Assembly: GCA_905182815.1 (NCBI GenBank)
Contig: CAJJCX010000004.1
Coordinates: 186,001-250,000 of the forward strand
Source: an uncultured Candidatus Thioglobus sp.
Lineage (GTDB): Bacteria > Pseudomonadota > Gammaproteobacteria > PS1 > Pseudothioglobaceae
Reading direction: 5' to 3'
Length of the DNA stretch: 64,000 nt
The position numbers and the translations under genes were made by a program. Positions 49,428 to 58,323 of the stretch are shown piece by piece (position 1 is the stretch's first letter; each line of letters opens with the position of its first letter). The notes under the pieces are model-generated. The model was given only the letters and a program-made list of their open reading frames with translations, ran no database searches and had not been told where the DNA came from.

Positions 49428-49820
49428 ATGAAAAAATTAACCGTATTAATGCTCAGTGTATTTTTATTTTCTAATGTATTTGCAAATGAATGGCCACATC
49501 AAAATATTTCTAATGCAGAATTTGCGACAGAGATTGTAGACAGAGAGCCCTTTAATATTGTTGGAGAGCTTGACAATTCTTTGGGTAAAATCTACTTTTT
49601 TACAAACATTCGTAATCTTCAAGGTACAAGTGTTAAGCATCGCTGGATATATAATAATAAAGTGATGGCCGATGTTATTTTTGATATTAAAGGTCCTCGT
49701 TGGAGGGTTTGGTCATCAAAAAATCTTTGGCATACCTGGACAGGAAAATGGATAGTCGAAGTCGTTACTTCTGAAAATGAAGTGCTTTATAAAAAAGAAT
49801 TTAACTACATAGAAAAATAA
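49428..49820 (+). CDS. DUF2914-type secreted protein
   Basis: 130 aa with a signal peptide ([19 protein letters not shown]). The mature part has a Trp-rich beta pattern ([30 protein letters not shown], then [10 protein letters not shown]) typical of the DUF2914 family of unknown function. It is contiguous with ycgN (ATG directly after the stop), and its stop overlaps the argG ATG. Confidence 0.75.
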   Translation: MKKLTVLMLSVFLFSNVFANEWPHQNISNAEFATEIVDREPFNIVGELDNSLGKIYFFTNIRNLQGTSVKHRWIYNNKVMADVIFDIKGPRWRVWSSKNLWHTWTGKWIVEVVTSENEVLYKKEFNYIEK

Positions 49821-51016
49821 TGAATAAAGTCGTATTAGCATACTCGGGTGGATTAGATACTAGCATTATTGCTAAATGGTTACAGGAAACATATGATTGT
49901 GAAGTAGTAACCTTTACAGCAGATATTGGTCAGGGTGAAGAAGTTGAACCAGCTCGTCTTAAAGCTAAAGCCATGGGGATAAAGGAAATTTATATCGAAG
50001 ATTTACGTGAAGAGTTTGCACGTGATTTTGTTTTTCCAATGTTTCGAGCAAATGCTATTTATGAAGGGGAGTATCTTTTAGGCACGTCTATTGCACGACC
50101 TTTAATCTCTAAGCGGCTGGTTGAAATTGCCAAAGAAGTTGGTGCAGATGCAATCTCTCATGGAGCAACAGGAAAAGGCAATGATCAAGTAAGGTTTGAG
50201 CTAAGTGCATATGCTATGAATGCAGAAATTAAAATTATTGCACCTTGGCGTGAATGGGATCTATCTTCTCGTGAGAGCTTAATGAAATATGCTGAAGAGC
50301 ATAATATTGAAGTAGACTATAAAAAACAATCAAAGAAATCACCATACTCAATGGACGCTAATCTACTTCATATTTCTTATGAGGGTGACTTGCTTGAGGA
50401 TCCATGGCAGGAAGCAGAGGATGAAATGTGGCGCTGGACAGTCTCCCCTGAAGAGGCTCCAGATCGCGCTGAATATATTGAGTTAACTTATGAAAAAGGT
50501 GACATCATTGCTATAAATGGTGAATCAATGTCGCCAGCTCAAGTCATGGAAGAACTCAACAAACTAGGTGGTGCGCATGGGATTGGTAGGCTTGATATTG
50601 TAGAGAATCGTTTTGTTGGCATGAAGTCTCGTGGATGTTATGAAACACCCGCTGGTACGATTATGTTAAGAGCTCATCGTGCTATCGAATCACTTACTTT
50701 AGATCAGAGAAGCTGCACATCTTAAAGATGAGTTAATGCCAAAGTATGCCAAGCTTATTTATAATGGTTTTTGGTTTGCACCAGAGCGTGAAATGCTGCA
50801 AGCAGCAATTGATGCCTCGCAAGAAAATGTTAGTGGATAGTTAGGCTGAAACTATATAAAGGCAATACCTCAGTAGTTGGTCGTAAATCAGATAATAGCT
50901 TATTTAGTGAAAAAATTGCAACCTTTGAAGATGATGGTGGAGCATACGATCAGAAAGATGCTGAGGGCTTCATCAAACTTAATGCGCTTCGATTGAGACT
51001 AAAGTCACTCCAATAG
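49820..51016 (+). pseudogene. argG: argininosuccinate synthase with two frame breaks
   Basis: ArgG joins citrulline and aspartate in arginine synthesis. [11 protein letters not shown], the PP-loop ATPase motif, begins the protein. [15 protein letters not shown] and [19 protein letters not shown] follow. One extra base at about 50706 shifts out of frame after ESLTLD. One missing base at about 50836 (after ENVSG) restores it, and the original frame ends LKSLQ at a TAG (51014-51016). Between and after the breaks the sequence ([35 protein letters not shown]) is normal. Sequence error is favoured. Confidence 0.88.
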
Positions 51017-51501
51017 TGATAAAAATTGGCATCCTGTCAGATACTCATGGAACAATTCATCCAGGAGTAATAGACCTTATGAATGATTGTGACTTTGTCA
51101 TTCATGCAGGGGATATCATAGAGGAAAGTTCTTTGTCTGCATTAAACCCAAAGCAAAAAATGATTGCCGTAAAGGGTAACAATGATCAGCATATATCTTC
51201 TTTTGGTGAGGTTGAGTTAGTAGAGTTTCCTGGAGGCAGCATAGCAATAGAGCATGGCCATTTACATGGACATGTTCAGCCAAGTCATGATTCTTTGAGG
51301 GCTACTTACCCAGATTCAAGGGTCATCATATATGGGCATACTCATAAACAAGTTATTGATAATCAGCAAACACCTTGGGTTATAAATCCAGGCTCTGCTG
51401 GAAAGATCCGAAATTATGGGGCTGCGAGATGTCTAACGCTGACTATTGAAAGTCAAAAAGAATGGAATATTGAGCAACACATCTATGACGATATTTTTTA
51501 A
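51016..51501 (+). CDS. YfcE/MJ0936-type metallophosphoesterase
   Basis: 161-aa calcineurin-like phosphoesterase of the small MJ0936/YfcE type. GILSDTHG, DFVIHAGDI, KGNND, EHGHLHGH and YGHTHK are the metal-ligand motifs in order, and WVINPGSAGKIRN is the usual end. It probably hydrolyses phosphodiesters; no natural substrate is certain. Start is GTG at 51016, overlapping the argG stop by one base. Confidence 0.88.
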   Translation: MIKIGILSDTHGTIHPGVIDLMNDCDFVIHAGDIIEESSLSALNPKQKMIAVKGNNDQHISSFGEVELVEFPGGSIAIEHGHLHGHVQPSHDSLRATYPDSRVIIYGHTHKQVIDNQQTPWVINPGSAGKIRNYGAARCLTLTIESQKEWNIEQHIYDDIF

Positions 51502-51514
51502 AAATTAACTATAT

Positions 51515-51985
51515 TTAATCTAACTTTCCACCCTCAATGATTTCATCAGCAGTTGCTTCACGAATTGATAAAATTTCTACATAAAAAATAATATCTTTGC
51601 CCGCAAGAGGATGATTGCCATCAATTGTGAGCTTCCCATCTTCAATACTTGAAACTATGAAATCTTTAGTGCCACCTTTATCATTTTGCATAGTAACAGA
51701 TGCTCCAATAAATCTATATTCCATTGGAACATTATTGATATCATCTGTAAAAATTAGTTCATCAGCCTTTTTTCCAAAGGCATCTTCTGCTTTCAGTAAA
51801 ATCTCTACTTCATCACCAACACATTTACCTTCAAGCTCTTTGGTTACCTGATTGAACAATAATGAATTATCTCCCTGAACATACCCTAATGGCTCTTCGA
51901 CCTGCTCTATAACTTCACCATTAGATTGATCTATGATTCTGTAAGTTAGTTCAACAAATTTGTTTATGGAGATTGTTTCGCTCAT
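51515..51985 (-). CDS. SlyD-like FKBP-type peptidyl-prolyl isomerase
   Basis: 156-aa FKBP of the SlyD/FkpB type with an insert-in-flap domain. YRIIDQSNGEVIEQVEEPLGYVQGDNSLLFNQVTKELEGKCVGDEVEILLKAEDAFGKK is the family start. DGNHPLAGKDIIFYVEILSIREAT near the end is the other half. It is a cytoplasmic folding chaperone/isomerase; the His-rich tail of SlyD is absent, so FkpB-like is more accurate. Convergent with the phosphoesterase gene. Confidence 0.85.
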   Translation of the reverse strand: MSETISINKFVELTYRIIDQSNGEVIEQVEEPLGYVQGDNSLLFNQVTKELEGKCVGDEVEILLKAEDAFGKKADELIFTDDINNVPMEYRFIGASVTMQNDKGGTKDFIVSSIEDGKLTIDGNHPLAGKDIIFYVEILSIREATADEIIEGGKLD

Positions 51986-52044
51986 ATTTCTAATAGTGTA
52001 ATAGATTGAGTATTCAGATTCGAATTCAATAATTTAAAGAAGTA

Positions 52045-52395
52045 TTAAAAAATAGTTGCACCAAATATTTTGACTTCAGAGTCCTGAATACCCAGAACAA
52101 GTCGACCTAAAAATTCTCCAGGAACTTCATCACTAGTTTGCTTATATAGAATTGAAACATGATCACCTCTTCTAAGGCAGCCTAAGAACTCTCTTTCAAC
52201 AGATAAGCTTGATAACATTTTATTTTTTGTCCACTGCTTTCCCATTTCAATCTCATTTGCACCCATCAACATTTCTTTTGAAAAGTGTTTAATAAAGCCT
52301 AGGTAATCTCGTTTATTTGATGATGCAACTAACTCATCCATCAATGGATCTGCAATTTCAAGTATTTCTTCGTTAGTTTTCTCAAGAAGATTCAT
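52045..52395 (-). CDS. hypothetical protein, 116 aa
   Basis: Small soluble protein with no recognised family. A helical N-terminal half (EEILEIADPLMDELVASSNKRDYLGFIKHFSKEMLMGANEIEMGKQW) is followed by a strand-like C-terminus (CLRRGDHVSILYKQTSDEVPGEFLGRLVLG). The size and order resemble the NTF2/SnoaL-like alpha+beta fold, but this is only a shape guess. It lies downstream of the aprA gene on the same strand, separated by a strong hairpin. Confidence 0.55.
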   Translation of the reverse strand: MNLLEKTNEEILEIADPLMDELVASSNKRDYLGFIKHFSKEMLMGANEIEMGKQWTKNKMLSSLSVEREFLGCLRRGDHVSILYKQTSDEVPGEFLGRLVLGIQDSEVKIFGATIF

Positions 52396-52454
52396 TTAGT
52401 TCACCTAGTAGTTTTTAAGTTTGGATTGTATGATAATCTAATAGCATTATTATT

Positions 52455-52475
52455 GGGGCCTCAAATTGAGACCCC
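52455..52475 (-). terminator. hairpin downstream of aprA
   Basis: GGGG-CCTC stem pairing with GAG-A-CCCC, 8 bp with one mismatch and loop AAATT, GC-rich in an AT-rich setting. It lies 24 bases after the aprA stop. No T-run follows, so it may be a factor-assisted terminator or an mRNA 3' end stabiliser. Confidence 0.45.
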
Positions 52476-52498
52476 AGTTCTAGATACTTTAAATCTGA

Positions 52499-54334
52499 TT
52501 AATCAACTATATGATAAAGGGGCGCTTTTTCCATAGTCCATTTAGCAGTTTTTGGATCACGTCTAGAAACAGTTAGGCAATGCCAATTCTCATCATCTAA
52601 TTTCATGTGATCGCCTCTATAGTAATAACCTGGCCAGCGCGTTTCTTCACGAAATAATGTATGCTGTGCAACACATTCTGAAGTAATTGTGCGATGTCTT
52701 AATTCCCATCCACGCATAAGCTGATGAAGATCTTCAGCGCCTATATGCTCAAGATCTTCTTGCAATATTTCTAAGAGCTCAATACATTTTGTAAGTAGGT
52801 TTCCATTCGTCATATAGTTAACACCAATACCACCACAATATTCATCCATAATTTTCTCAAGACGTTGGAGCCCTTGAATAGGCAATATATAGCTTGGCGA
52901 CACTGTACCAGCAGTAATTTCATTACGACCTACTGTATAGTTTTCTAATGGCTTATAAATAATCTCTTTCAGATCATCACACTGTTTATTACTAACTTGA
53001 ATCTTGTCATCACCCATATCTTGGATATATTTAACGGCTGCTTTTGCAGCTATCCTTCCTTCAGTAAACGAGCCTGAAGAAAATTTATGGGCAGTTCCAC
53101 CAACAGTATCACCAGCACCAAAGAGGCCTTCAACAGTTAGCATTCGGTTGTATCCCCAGAAATACTCAGGCGGGGAAATATCTTCAGGCCCACTGACCCA
53201 TGCACCAGAACAAGTAGCATGAGAGCCCATTACGTAGGGTTCAGATGTAGTTAGTTCAGGATTAGTATATTTAGGATCAATATTTTGAGAAGCCCAAACA
53301 ACTGCTTGACCGACAGTCATTCCTAGGAAGTTTTCCCATCCAATTACTTCTAGATGCGGATCTTGAAAAGCTTCCATGGTGACCATGTGAATTGGTCCTC
53401 TACCAGCTTTAACTTCTTCTATAAACGCATGGTTACGTAAACATGTCGGCGTCGGAGTGTGATCAATATATTCACCAACCATAGCTTTAGTGTGTTCATA
53501 CCACTTAGATTCGTACTCTTCACCGTAAGTATTTTGAGTATATGTTTTGAGGTGGAGAAAATATGCACCAACTGGCCCATAACCATCTTTAAATCGCGTT
53601 AACACAATTCGGTTTTCCATTTGTGTCATCTTAGCGCCCACCTGAATTGGAAGCGCATAGGCTGAACCACTACTCCATGGAGCATACCAAGTCCTTCCCA
53701 TTCCTTCACCTACTGAACGAGGCTTAAAGATATGAGAGGCACCACCTGCTCCTACAATTACTGCTTTGGCACGGAAAACATGATAATCACCAGTACGGCA
53801 ATTAAAGCCAACTGCTCCACCAACTCTATTTTCCTTAGCCTCATCCATTAAAAGATGCGTAATCATAATTCGGTTATAAATTTTGTCTACTGACTTGCGC
53901 GCCGCTTCTGCAACGATAGGTTTGTAGCTTTCACCGTGAATCATTATTTGCCATTTACCTTCGCGCTGGTAACGACCAGTCTCTTCATTTCTCATAATGG
54001 GTAGGCCCCATTCTTCAAATTTGTGAACGGCAGAGTCAACATGTCGAGCCATATCAAAAGCAAGGTCCTCACGAACTAATCCCATCAAGTCATTACGTGC
54101 ATATCGAACATGGTCTTCGGGTTGGTTTTCATCCCACTGCATTCCCATATAGCAGTTGATCGCATAAAGGCCTTGAGCTACTGCACCACTTCGATCAATG
54201 TTTGCCTTTTCGGCACATATAATTCTCATATCACGGCCCCAATATCTAGCCTCATAAGAAGCACCAGTTCCAGCCATACCACCACCAACAACTAATATAT
54301 CGCAGTCTTCCCAAACAGTTTTTCTCTTAGCCAT
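52499..54334 (-). CDS. aprA: adenylylsulfate reductase alpha subunit
   Basis: 611-aa FAD subunit of dissimilatory APS reductase, which in sulfur oxidisers runs in reverse (sulfite + AMP to APS). DILVVGGGMAGTGASYEARYWGRD binds FAD. EKANIDRSGAVAQGLYAINCYMG, the GAGGASHIFKPRSVGEGMGRTWYAPWSSG segment and SGSFTEGRIAAKAAVKY are typical of AprA. The start overlaps the aprB stop by one base. Length is normal. A sulfate-reducer type cannot be told from the oxidiser type without a tree, but AprM instead of QmoABC favours an oxidiser. Confidence 0.95.
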   Translation of the reverse strand: MAKRKTVWEDCDILVVGGGMAGTGASYEARYWGRDMRIICAEKANIDRSGAVAQGLYAINCYMGMQWDENQPEDHVRYARNDLMGLVREDLAFDMARHVDSAVHKFEEWGLPIMRNEETGRYQREGKWQIMIHGESYKPIVAEAARKSVDKIYNRIMITHLLMDEAKENRVGGAVGFNCRTGDYHVFRAKAVIVGAGGASHIFKPRSVGEGMGRTWYAPWSSGSAYALPIQVGAKMTQMENRIVLTRFKDGYGPVGAYFLHLKTYTQNTYGEEYESKWYEHTKAMVGEYIDHTPTPTCLRNHAFIEEVKAGRGPIHMVTMEAFQDPHLEVIGWENFLGMTVGQAVVWASQNIDPKYTNPELTTSEPYVMGSHATCSGAWVSGPEDISPPEYFWGYNRMLTVEGLFGAGDTVGGTAHKFSSGSFTEGRIAAKAAVKYIQDMGDDKIQVSNKQCDDLKEIIYKPLENYTVGRNEITAGTVSPSYILPIQGLQRLEKIMDEYCGGIGVNYMTNGNLLTKCIELLEILQEDLEHIGAEDLHQLMRGWELRHRTITSECVAQHTLFREETRWPGYYYRGDHMKLDDENWHCLTVSRRDPKTAKWTMEKAPLYHIVD

Positions 54335-54804
54335 TAGTAGTAAACTCCCTCTTTTAGCTTATCTTTATTTATTACGGGTAATCCAGTTTCAATGTTAAGA
54401 GCATCTGGCTCAAAACATAAAAGTTGTGAATCAAGTGCTGCTTGATCAGGAACTTCTAAGTCCGCAAGTTTTGGAATTTTTTCACCCCATGGTTGCGTAG
54501 TAATTGGAGAAACAAAGTTTTTCTCACGACCATCTCTAAATTTAATTTTCCAAGAGATAGTTCCTTTTTCTTCTTCACGAAGAACTCTTACGCTATGGCC
54601 CATTGGAGCAAAGTCAGCATAACCTCTTACATCAATTGCATTTTGAGGGCATGCTTTAACACACGAGTAACACTCCCAGCAAAAGTTTGGCTCAATATTG
54701 ACTGCACGTCGAATAGTCTTGTCAATGTGCATAATGTCAGATGGACAGATATCTACACAGTGTCCACAGCCATCGCATCTAGTCATGTATACAAAAGTTG
54801 GCAT
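54334..54804 (-). CDS. aprB: adenylylsulfate reductase beta subunit
   Basis: 156-aa iron-sulfur subunit of APS reductase. Two 4Fe-4S clusters are visible: CDGCGHCVDICPSDI near the N-terminus and CWECYSCVKACPQNAIDV after it. The tail, ISWKIKFRDGREKNFVSPITTQPWGEK, wraps around AprA in known structures. It hands electrons from sulfite oxidation to the membrane partner AprM. Gene order aprM-aprB-aprA on the minus strand, 27 bases after aprM. Confidence 0.96.
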   Translation of the reverse strand: MPTFVYMTRCDGCGHCVDICPSDIMHIDKTIRRAVNIEPNFCWECYSCVKACPQNAIDVRGYADFAPMGHSVRVLREEEKGTISWKIKFRDGREKNFVSPITTQPWGEKIPKLADLEVPDQAALDSQLLCFEPDALNIETGLPVINKDKLKEGVYY

Positions 54805-54831
54805 AATATTTTCTCCGAAAATTAGTTATTA

Positions 54832-55625
54832 TTAGTAATGTCTTGGCGCTTCGCGCTCAATTCCAAGGCCAAATTTCTTTGGCATATCAGCAGGTTCTGG
54901 AAGGTTCTCTCTTGAACCGTCAGCTTTAGTAACTCGTTTTTGAAAAGCTGCAGCAGGCTTATAAAACATGTGGGCAAATTTTGACCATAAGACACCACCA
55001 AATAGAACAGTGCTAGCCCCAATGAATAGCCCAAAAAATAGAGTTTGCCAGATATTAATTCCATTGGACTGCATGTAAGACCATAGGAGCGCAAAAGTAG
55101 ACATAGCTAGAGCGATAGAACAAATAAGTCTGCCCTAATTACTCTGTACCACTTATTACCTTCAGCCGCAACATCAACTCTTATAAAGAACCAAAACCAA
55201 TAACCACCAACACAAAGCATAGCTGCACCTAAATGCCATGCTAATGGCCAAATTGAAGGAGTCATTGTGTTAGGAGTTGAGTAAGAAAAAATCATTACAA
55301 CTGTCGCAACGACAAAAATGATAAATCCATACATTGTCAGAAGGTGAGCCAATCTTCTTCTAGTGCTGCAAAATTCTGACGAGGTTAAGATTTCATTGGT
55401 TGCAGTTTTAAAAGCAATAGAAACTTTTTCTCCAGAGCCTACGTTTCTGGTTGCAGATTTTTTTGCTTTAACTGAGTTGTTGAAGAAATACTTAGCACTC
55501 TTTTTATGAACCACATCAAAAAGCGTGGCACCTATAACAAGAACAAACATTGCAATTACATAAGTTTGCATTACAAAAGATGGAATAAATGCTGAAATTT
55601 CAGAAAATGGGTTAATAGATATCAT
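54832..55625 (-). pseudogene. aprM: AprM membrane anchor, frame broken at about 55107
   Basis: Membrane subunit of the AprBAM type, thought to take electrons from AprB to the quinone pool. The first frame has helices FVMQTYVIAMFVLVIGATLFDV, LLTMYGFIIFVVATVVMIFSY and WHLGAAMLCVGGYWFWFFIRV. After DLFVLSL the frame breaks, and a second frame goes on MSTFALLWSYMQ, LFFGLFIGASTVLFGGVLW and a soluble end EREAPRHY. Five bases (55105-55109) separate the last codon of the first frame from the ATG of the second, so one missing base would restore a single frame. A Nar-gamma-like domain is expected. Confidence 0.8.
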
Positions 55626-55650
55626 ATTATATTTTTCCTTTTTTTTGTTG

Positions 55651-55676
55651 TATTATGGAGGCCCTTATCCATAATA
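55651..55676. promoter_or_regulatory. inverted repeat upstream of aprM
   Basis: A 9-bp perfect inverted repeat (TATTATGGA at 55651-55659, TCCATAATA at 55668-55676) 26 bases upstream of the aprM start, within the 176-base gap after sat. A candidate operator, or an mRNA hairpin between sat and apr. Confidence 0.35.
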
Positions 55677-55801
55677 AATTCACTATATTTCCGAGCATGA
55701 GATTGTAGAATATTTGCGCATTTGTAATTCAATTTTTATAGAACCAGAAAACTCATAACTAATAGACCAGGATTGTTGATTAAATTTAATTTCATCTTCA
55801 T

Positions 55802-57007
55802 CTATTTCGCAGAATGCCCTTTAAGTTCAACTTTTACTTTGTCACTTTCTTTAATTTTAGAATAGTACTTACGAAGAATTTCAACAACTTCAGGTCTTGA
55901 AAAATTATCAGGAACTTCTAGGTTTTCACTAAGAAGATGTCTTAATTTAGAGCCTGAAAGCATTAGTCTGTCTTCCTGATCATGTGGGCAAGTTTTCATG
56001 CTTGACATTCCAGCACATTTTTCACACCAAAATGTCCAATCAATCTTTAAGGGCTTAGTAGCCAGACCATTGTCAATTTCATCAAAAATATTGTGAGCAT
56101 CAAATGGTCCATAATAATCTCCAACACCCGCATGATCGCGTCCTACTATAAGATGAGAGCACCCATAATTCTGTCTGAATAGCGCATGAAGTAATGCCTC
56201 CCTTGGACCAGCGTATCTCATGTCCAATGGGTATCCAGATTGGAGAACAGTGTTATCTACAAAGTAATTTTCAATTAATGCTGAAATAGATTTGGAGCGA
56301 ACATCAGCAGGAATGTCACCTGGCTTTAGTTCTCCTAAAGTTGAATGAATCATTACTCCATCGCATATCTCTATAGCAATTTTAGCTAAATACTCATGCG
56401 AGCGATGCATAGGGTTACGAGTTTGAAATGCAGCTATAGTAGACCATTCTTTTTTTACAAAGTATGCGCGTGTTTCAGAAGGTGTCATGTAAAGGTCACC
56501 ATATTGATTTGGAAATCCTCCATCTGATAAAACTTTTACAGCTCCAGCAAGATTGTATTTACCTTGGGCCATAACTAAGGCAACACCAGGATGTTTTATG
56601 TCGCTAGTCTTGAATACTTCGTTGCACTCTAGCTCTTTGTCAATTAAGTATTTTTCAGAAATAAGCATTGTAGCGATAACTGCATTATTTTTTTCGTACA
56701 CAATAGCAACTTCTTGACCAACTTTTAAATCTTCATTATCAGTAGAAAGTGTTATTGGGATAGGCCAAAAAGTTCCATTGTCCAATGCCATATTTTTACA
56801 CACACTTAGCCAGTCAGCTTTTCCCATGAAACCTTCAAGAGGAGTAAAACCACCAATACCAAGCATGATCAAATCACCAAACTCTCTTGATGAACAAAAC
56901 AATTTATCCATTGAGTCTGTTTTTTTCAGCTCTGAATTTAATGCATCTCCTCCTAAAGCGAGGATTTTGAGTTCATTACTTGCGTGGGGCGGTACTAATT
57001 GAGACAT
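55802..57007 (-). CDS. sat: dissimilatory sulfate adenylyltransferase (ATP sulfurylase)
   Basis: 401-aa homomeric ATP sulfurylase that in sulfur oxidisers converts APS and pyrophosphate to sulfate and ATP. The nucleotide motif [18 protein letters not shown], the [12 protein letters not shown] loop and the C-terminal zinc-like Cys set [17 protein letters not shown] followed by [12 protein letters not shown] are typical of the dissimilatory Sat type. It leads the minus-strand group sat-aprM-aprB-aprA. An 18-bp palindrome lies 41 bases upstream of its start. Confidence 0.95.
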   Translation of the reverse strand: MSQLVPPHASNELKILALGGDALNSELKKTDSMDKLFCSSREFGDLIMLGIGGFTPLEGFMGKADWLSVCKNMALDNGTFWPIPITLSTDNEDLKVGQEVAIVYEKNNAVIATMLISEKYLIDKELECNEVFKTSDIKHPGVALVMAQGKYNLAGAVKVLSDGGFPNQYGDLYMTPSETRAYFVKKEWSTIAAFQTRNPMHRSHEYLAKIAIEICDGVMIHSTLGELKPGDIPADVRSKSISALIENYFVDNTVLQSGYPLDMRYAGPREALLHALFRQNYGCSHLIVGRDHAGVGDYYGPFDAHNIFDEIDNGLATKPLKIDWTFWCEKCAGMSSMKTCPHDQEDRLMLSGSKLRHLLSENLEVPDNFSRPEVVEILRKYYSKIKESDKVKVELKGHSAK

Positions 57008-57047
57008 AAATTAATTATTTTTTTAAATAGTTTTAATAGATTTTTAG

Positions 57048-57065
57048 AACTCATATATATGAGTT
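57048..57065. promoter_or_regulatory. 18-bp palindrome upstream of sat
   Basis: AACTCATATATATGAGTT is a perfect palindrome. Its core TCATATATATGA (57051-57062) is also found upstream of suyA (16430-16441). Candidate binding site for a dimeric regulator of sat, or a shared sulfur-metabolism site. Confidence 0.45.
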
Positions 57066-57113
57066 ATCAATATGTTATTATAGGTTTAATTGTTTAAATA
57101 TGTCAATTAAAAC

Positions 57114-57143
57114 TTGACCTACTTGGCAATCATTTGTTAGTAT
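57114..57143 (+). promoter_or_regulatory. sigma-70-like promoter of azlCD
   Basis: TTGACC at 57114-57119 and TAGTAT at 57138-57143 with an 18-base spacer, about 90 bases upstream of the azlC start. Confidence 0.5.
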
Positions 57144-57233
57144 AAAAAGTATACATGAATTAATATATATCTTTTATTTTTTTCTGTTTAATTACACACT
57201 TCAATCGCTTTTTAAATTATTAAAATTGTGCCA

Positions 57234-57908
57234 ATGATTCGTTCTGCATTAACAATATCGCTACCAATTCTATTTGGTTTTGTACCTTTAGGGATTGCCT
57301 TTGGTCTTCTGTTCCAGGAGCTCGGTTACCCATGGTATTTCGCATCCTTGATGGCCATCTTTGTGTATGCTGGAGCTGCTCAGTTTATGGCAATTGGGCT
57401 TCTCTCTTCTGGAATAGGTTTATTAGAAATTGCAATTTCAACATTTTTCTTAAACTCAAGGCATATGTTCTATGGTCTTGCCTTCCTTGAAAGTTTTGGT
57501 AATTGGAATCTTAGAAAGTTATATTTAATATTTGGTCTAACGGATGAGACTTATGCGCTCATGACCACAATTAAGGTTCCTAAAAATTTTACTAAGGAGC
57601 GTTATTATTTCTTCATAACGCTATTTGCCCAATTATATTGGGTTCTGGGATGTACTATTGGCGCCTTAACAGCAAATGCTTTGTCATTCAATACGAATGG
57701 AATGGAGTTTGCAGCGACTGCTTTGTTTGTGGTGTTACTTATTGAGCAGTGGGTGAAGGTGAAAAGGTTGCTGCCGTTTGTCATCGCATTCATCGCATCT
57801 GCTATTGCTTTATTATTTTTTATAAAACATATGCTTTTGGTTGCCATTATTCTTTCAATCGCATCAATAGTTTTATTGCGATTAATCAAAATACAGTCTA
57901 ATGAATGA
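57234..57908 (+). CDS. azlC: AzlC-family permease subunit
   Basis: 224-aa, about six-helix membrane protein of the AzlC (LivE-type) family. LTISLPILFGFVPLGIAFGLLFQELGYPW, AGAAQFMAIGLLSSG and FFLNSRHMFYGLAF are characteristic. AzlC with AzlD exports branched-chain amino acids or analogues. The ATG at 57234 is preferred over the GTG at 57228, though neither has a good ribosome-binding site. It overlaps azlD by 8 bases. Confidence 0.88.
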   Translation: MIRSALTISLPILFGFVPLGIAFGLLFQELGYPWYFASLMAIFVYAGAAQFMAIGLLSSGIGLLEIAISTFFLNSRHMFYGLAFLESFGNWNLRKLYLIFGLTDETYALMTTIKVPKNFTKERYYFFITLFAQLYWVLGCTIGALTANALSFNTNGMEFAATALFVVLLIEQWVKVKRLLPFVIAFIASAIALLFFIKHMLLVAIILSIASIVLLRLIKIQSNE

Positions 57909-58218
57909 AATAAATTATCTTCTAGCTGCTATGCTTGTGATGACAGTAGCAACTTATATTACAAGGCTGACGCCATTTTTACTTTTTGGTAAAGGTCAAG
58001 AGAGCTCTTTGTTTAATTACATTTCTAAAAGCACACCGCCAATGGTGATGACAATACTTGTAATTTATATGCTAAAGGATGTTGAGTACTTAACATTTGA
58101 AATTGTCTATACATTTATTGCATTGCTAGTAACTGCTGGACTTCATATTTATAAAAGAAATGCTCTATTAAGTATTGTTAGCGGAACGATTGTTTATATG
58201 ATCTTTGTTCAAACTTAG
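57901..58218 (+). CDS. azlD: AzlD-family small permease subunit
   Basis: 105-aa, three- or four-helix membrane protein. AMLVMTVATYITRLTPFLLFG and STPPMVMTILVIYMLKDV are typical of AzlD, the obligate partner of AzlC. Start codon lies inside the end of azlC. Transport substrate inferred from family only. Confidence 0.85.
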   Translation: MNEINYLLAAMLVMTVATYITRLTPFLLFGKGQESSLFNYISKSTPPMVMTILVIYMLKDVEYLTFEIVYTFIALLVTAGLHIYKRNALLSIVSGTIVYMIFVQT

Positions 58219-58323
58219 TACAACTTAATATTATTAAATATTACCTGAGATCTTTGAGTACATATGAATTACTATATAATCTGACACCCATTAATAAACG
58301 ACTCATTTTAAACTTATAATCTT

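Noticed and set aside
52499-57007. Sulfate-reducing direction for Apr and Sat
   Set aside because: The AprM anchor replaces QmoABC and no dsr genes are seen; with the overall gene content, a sulfite-oxidising direction is more likely.
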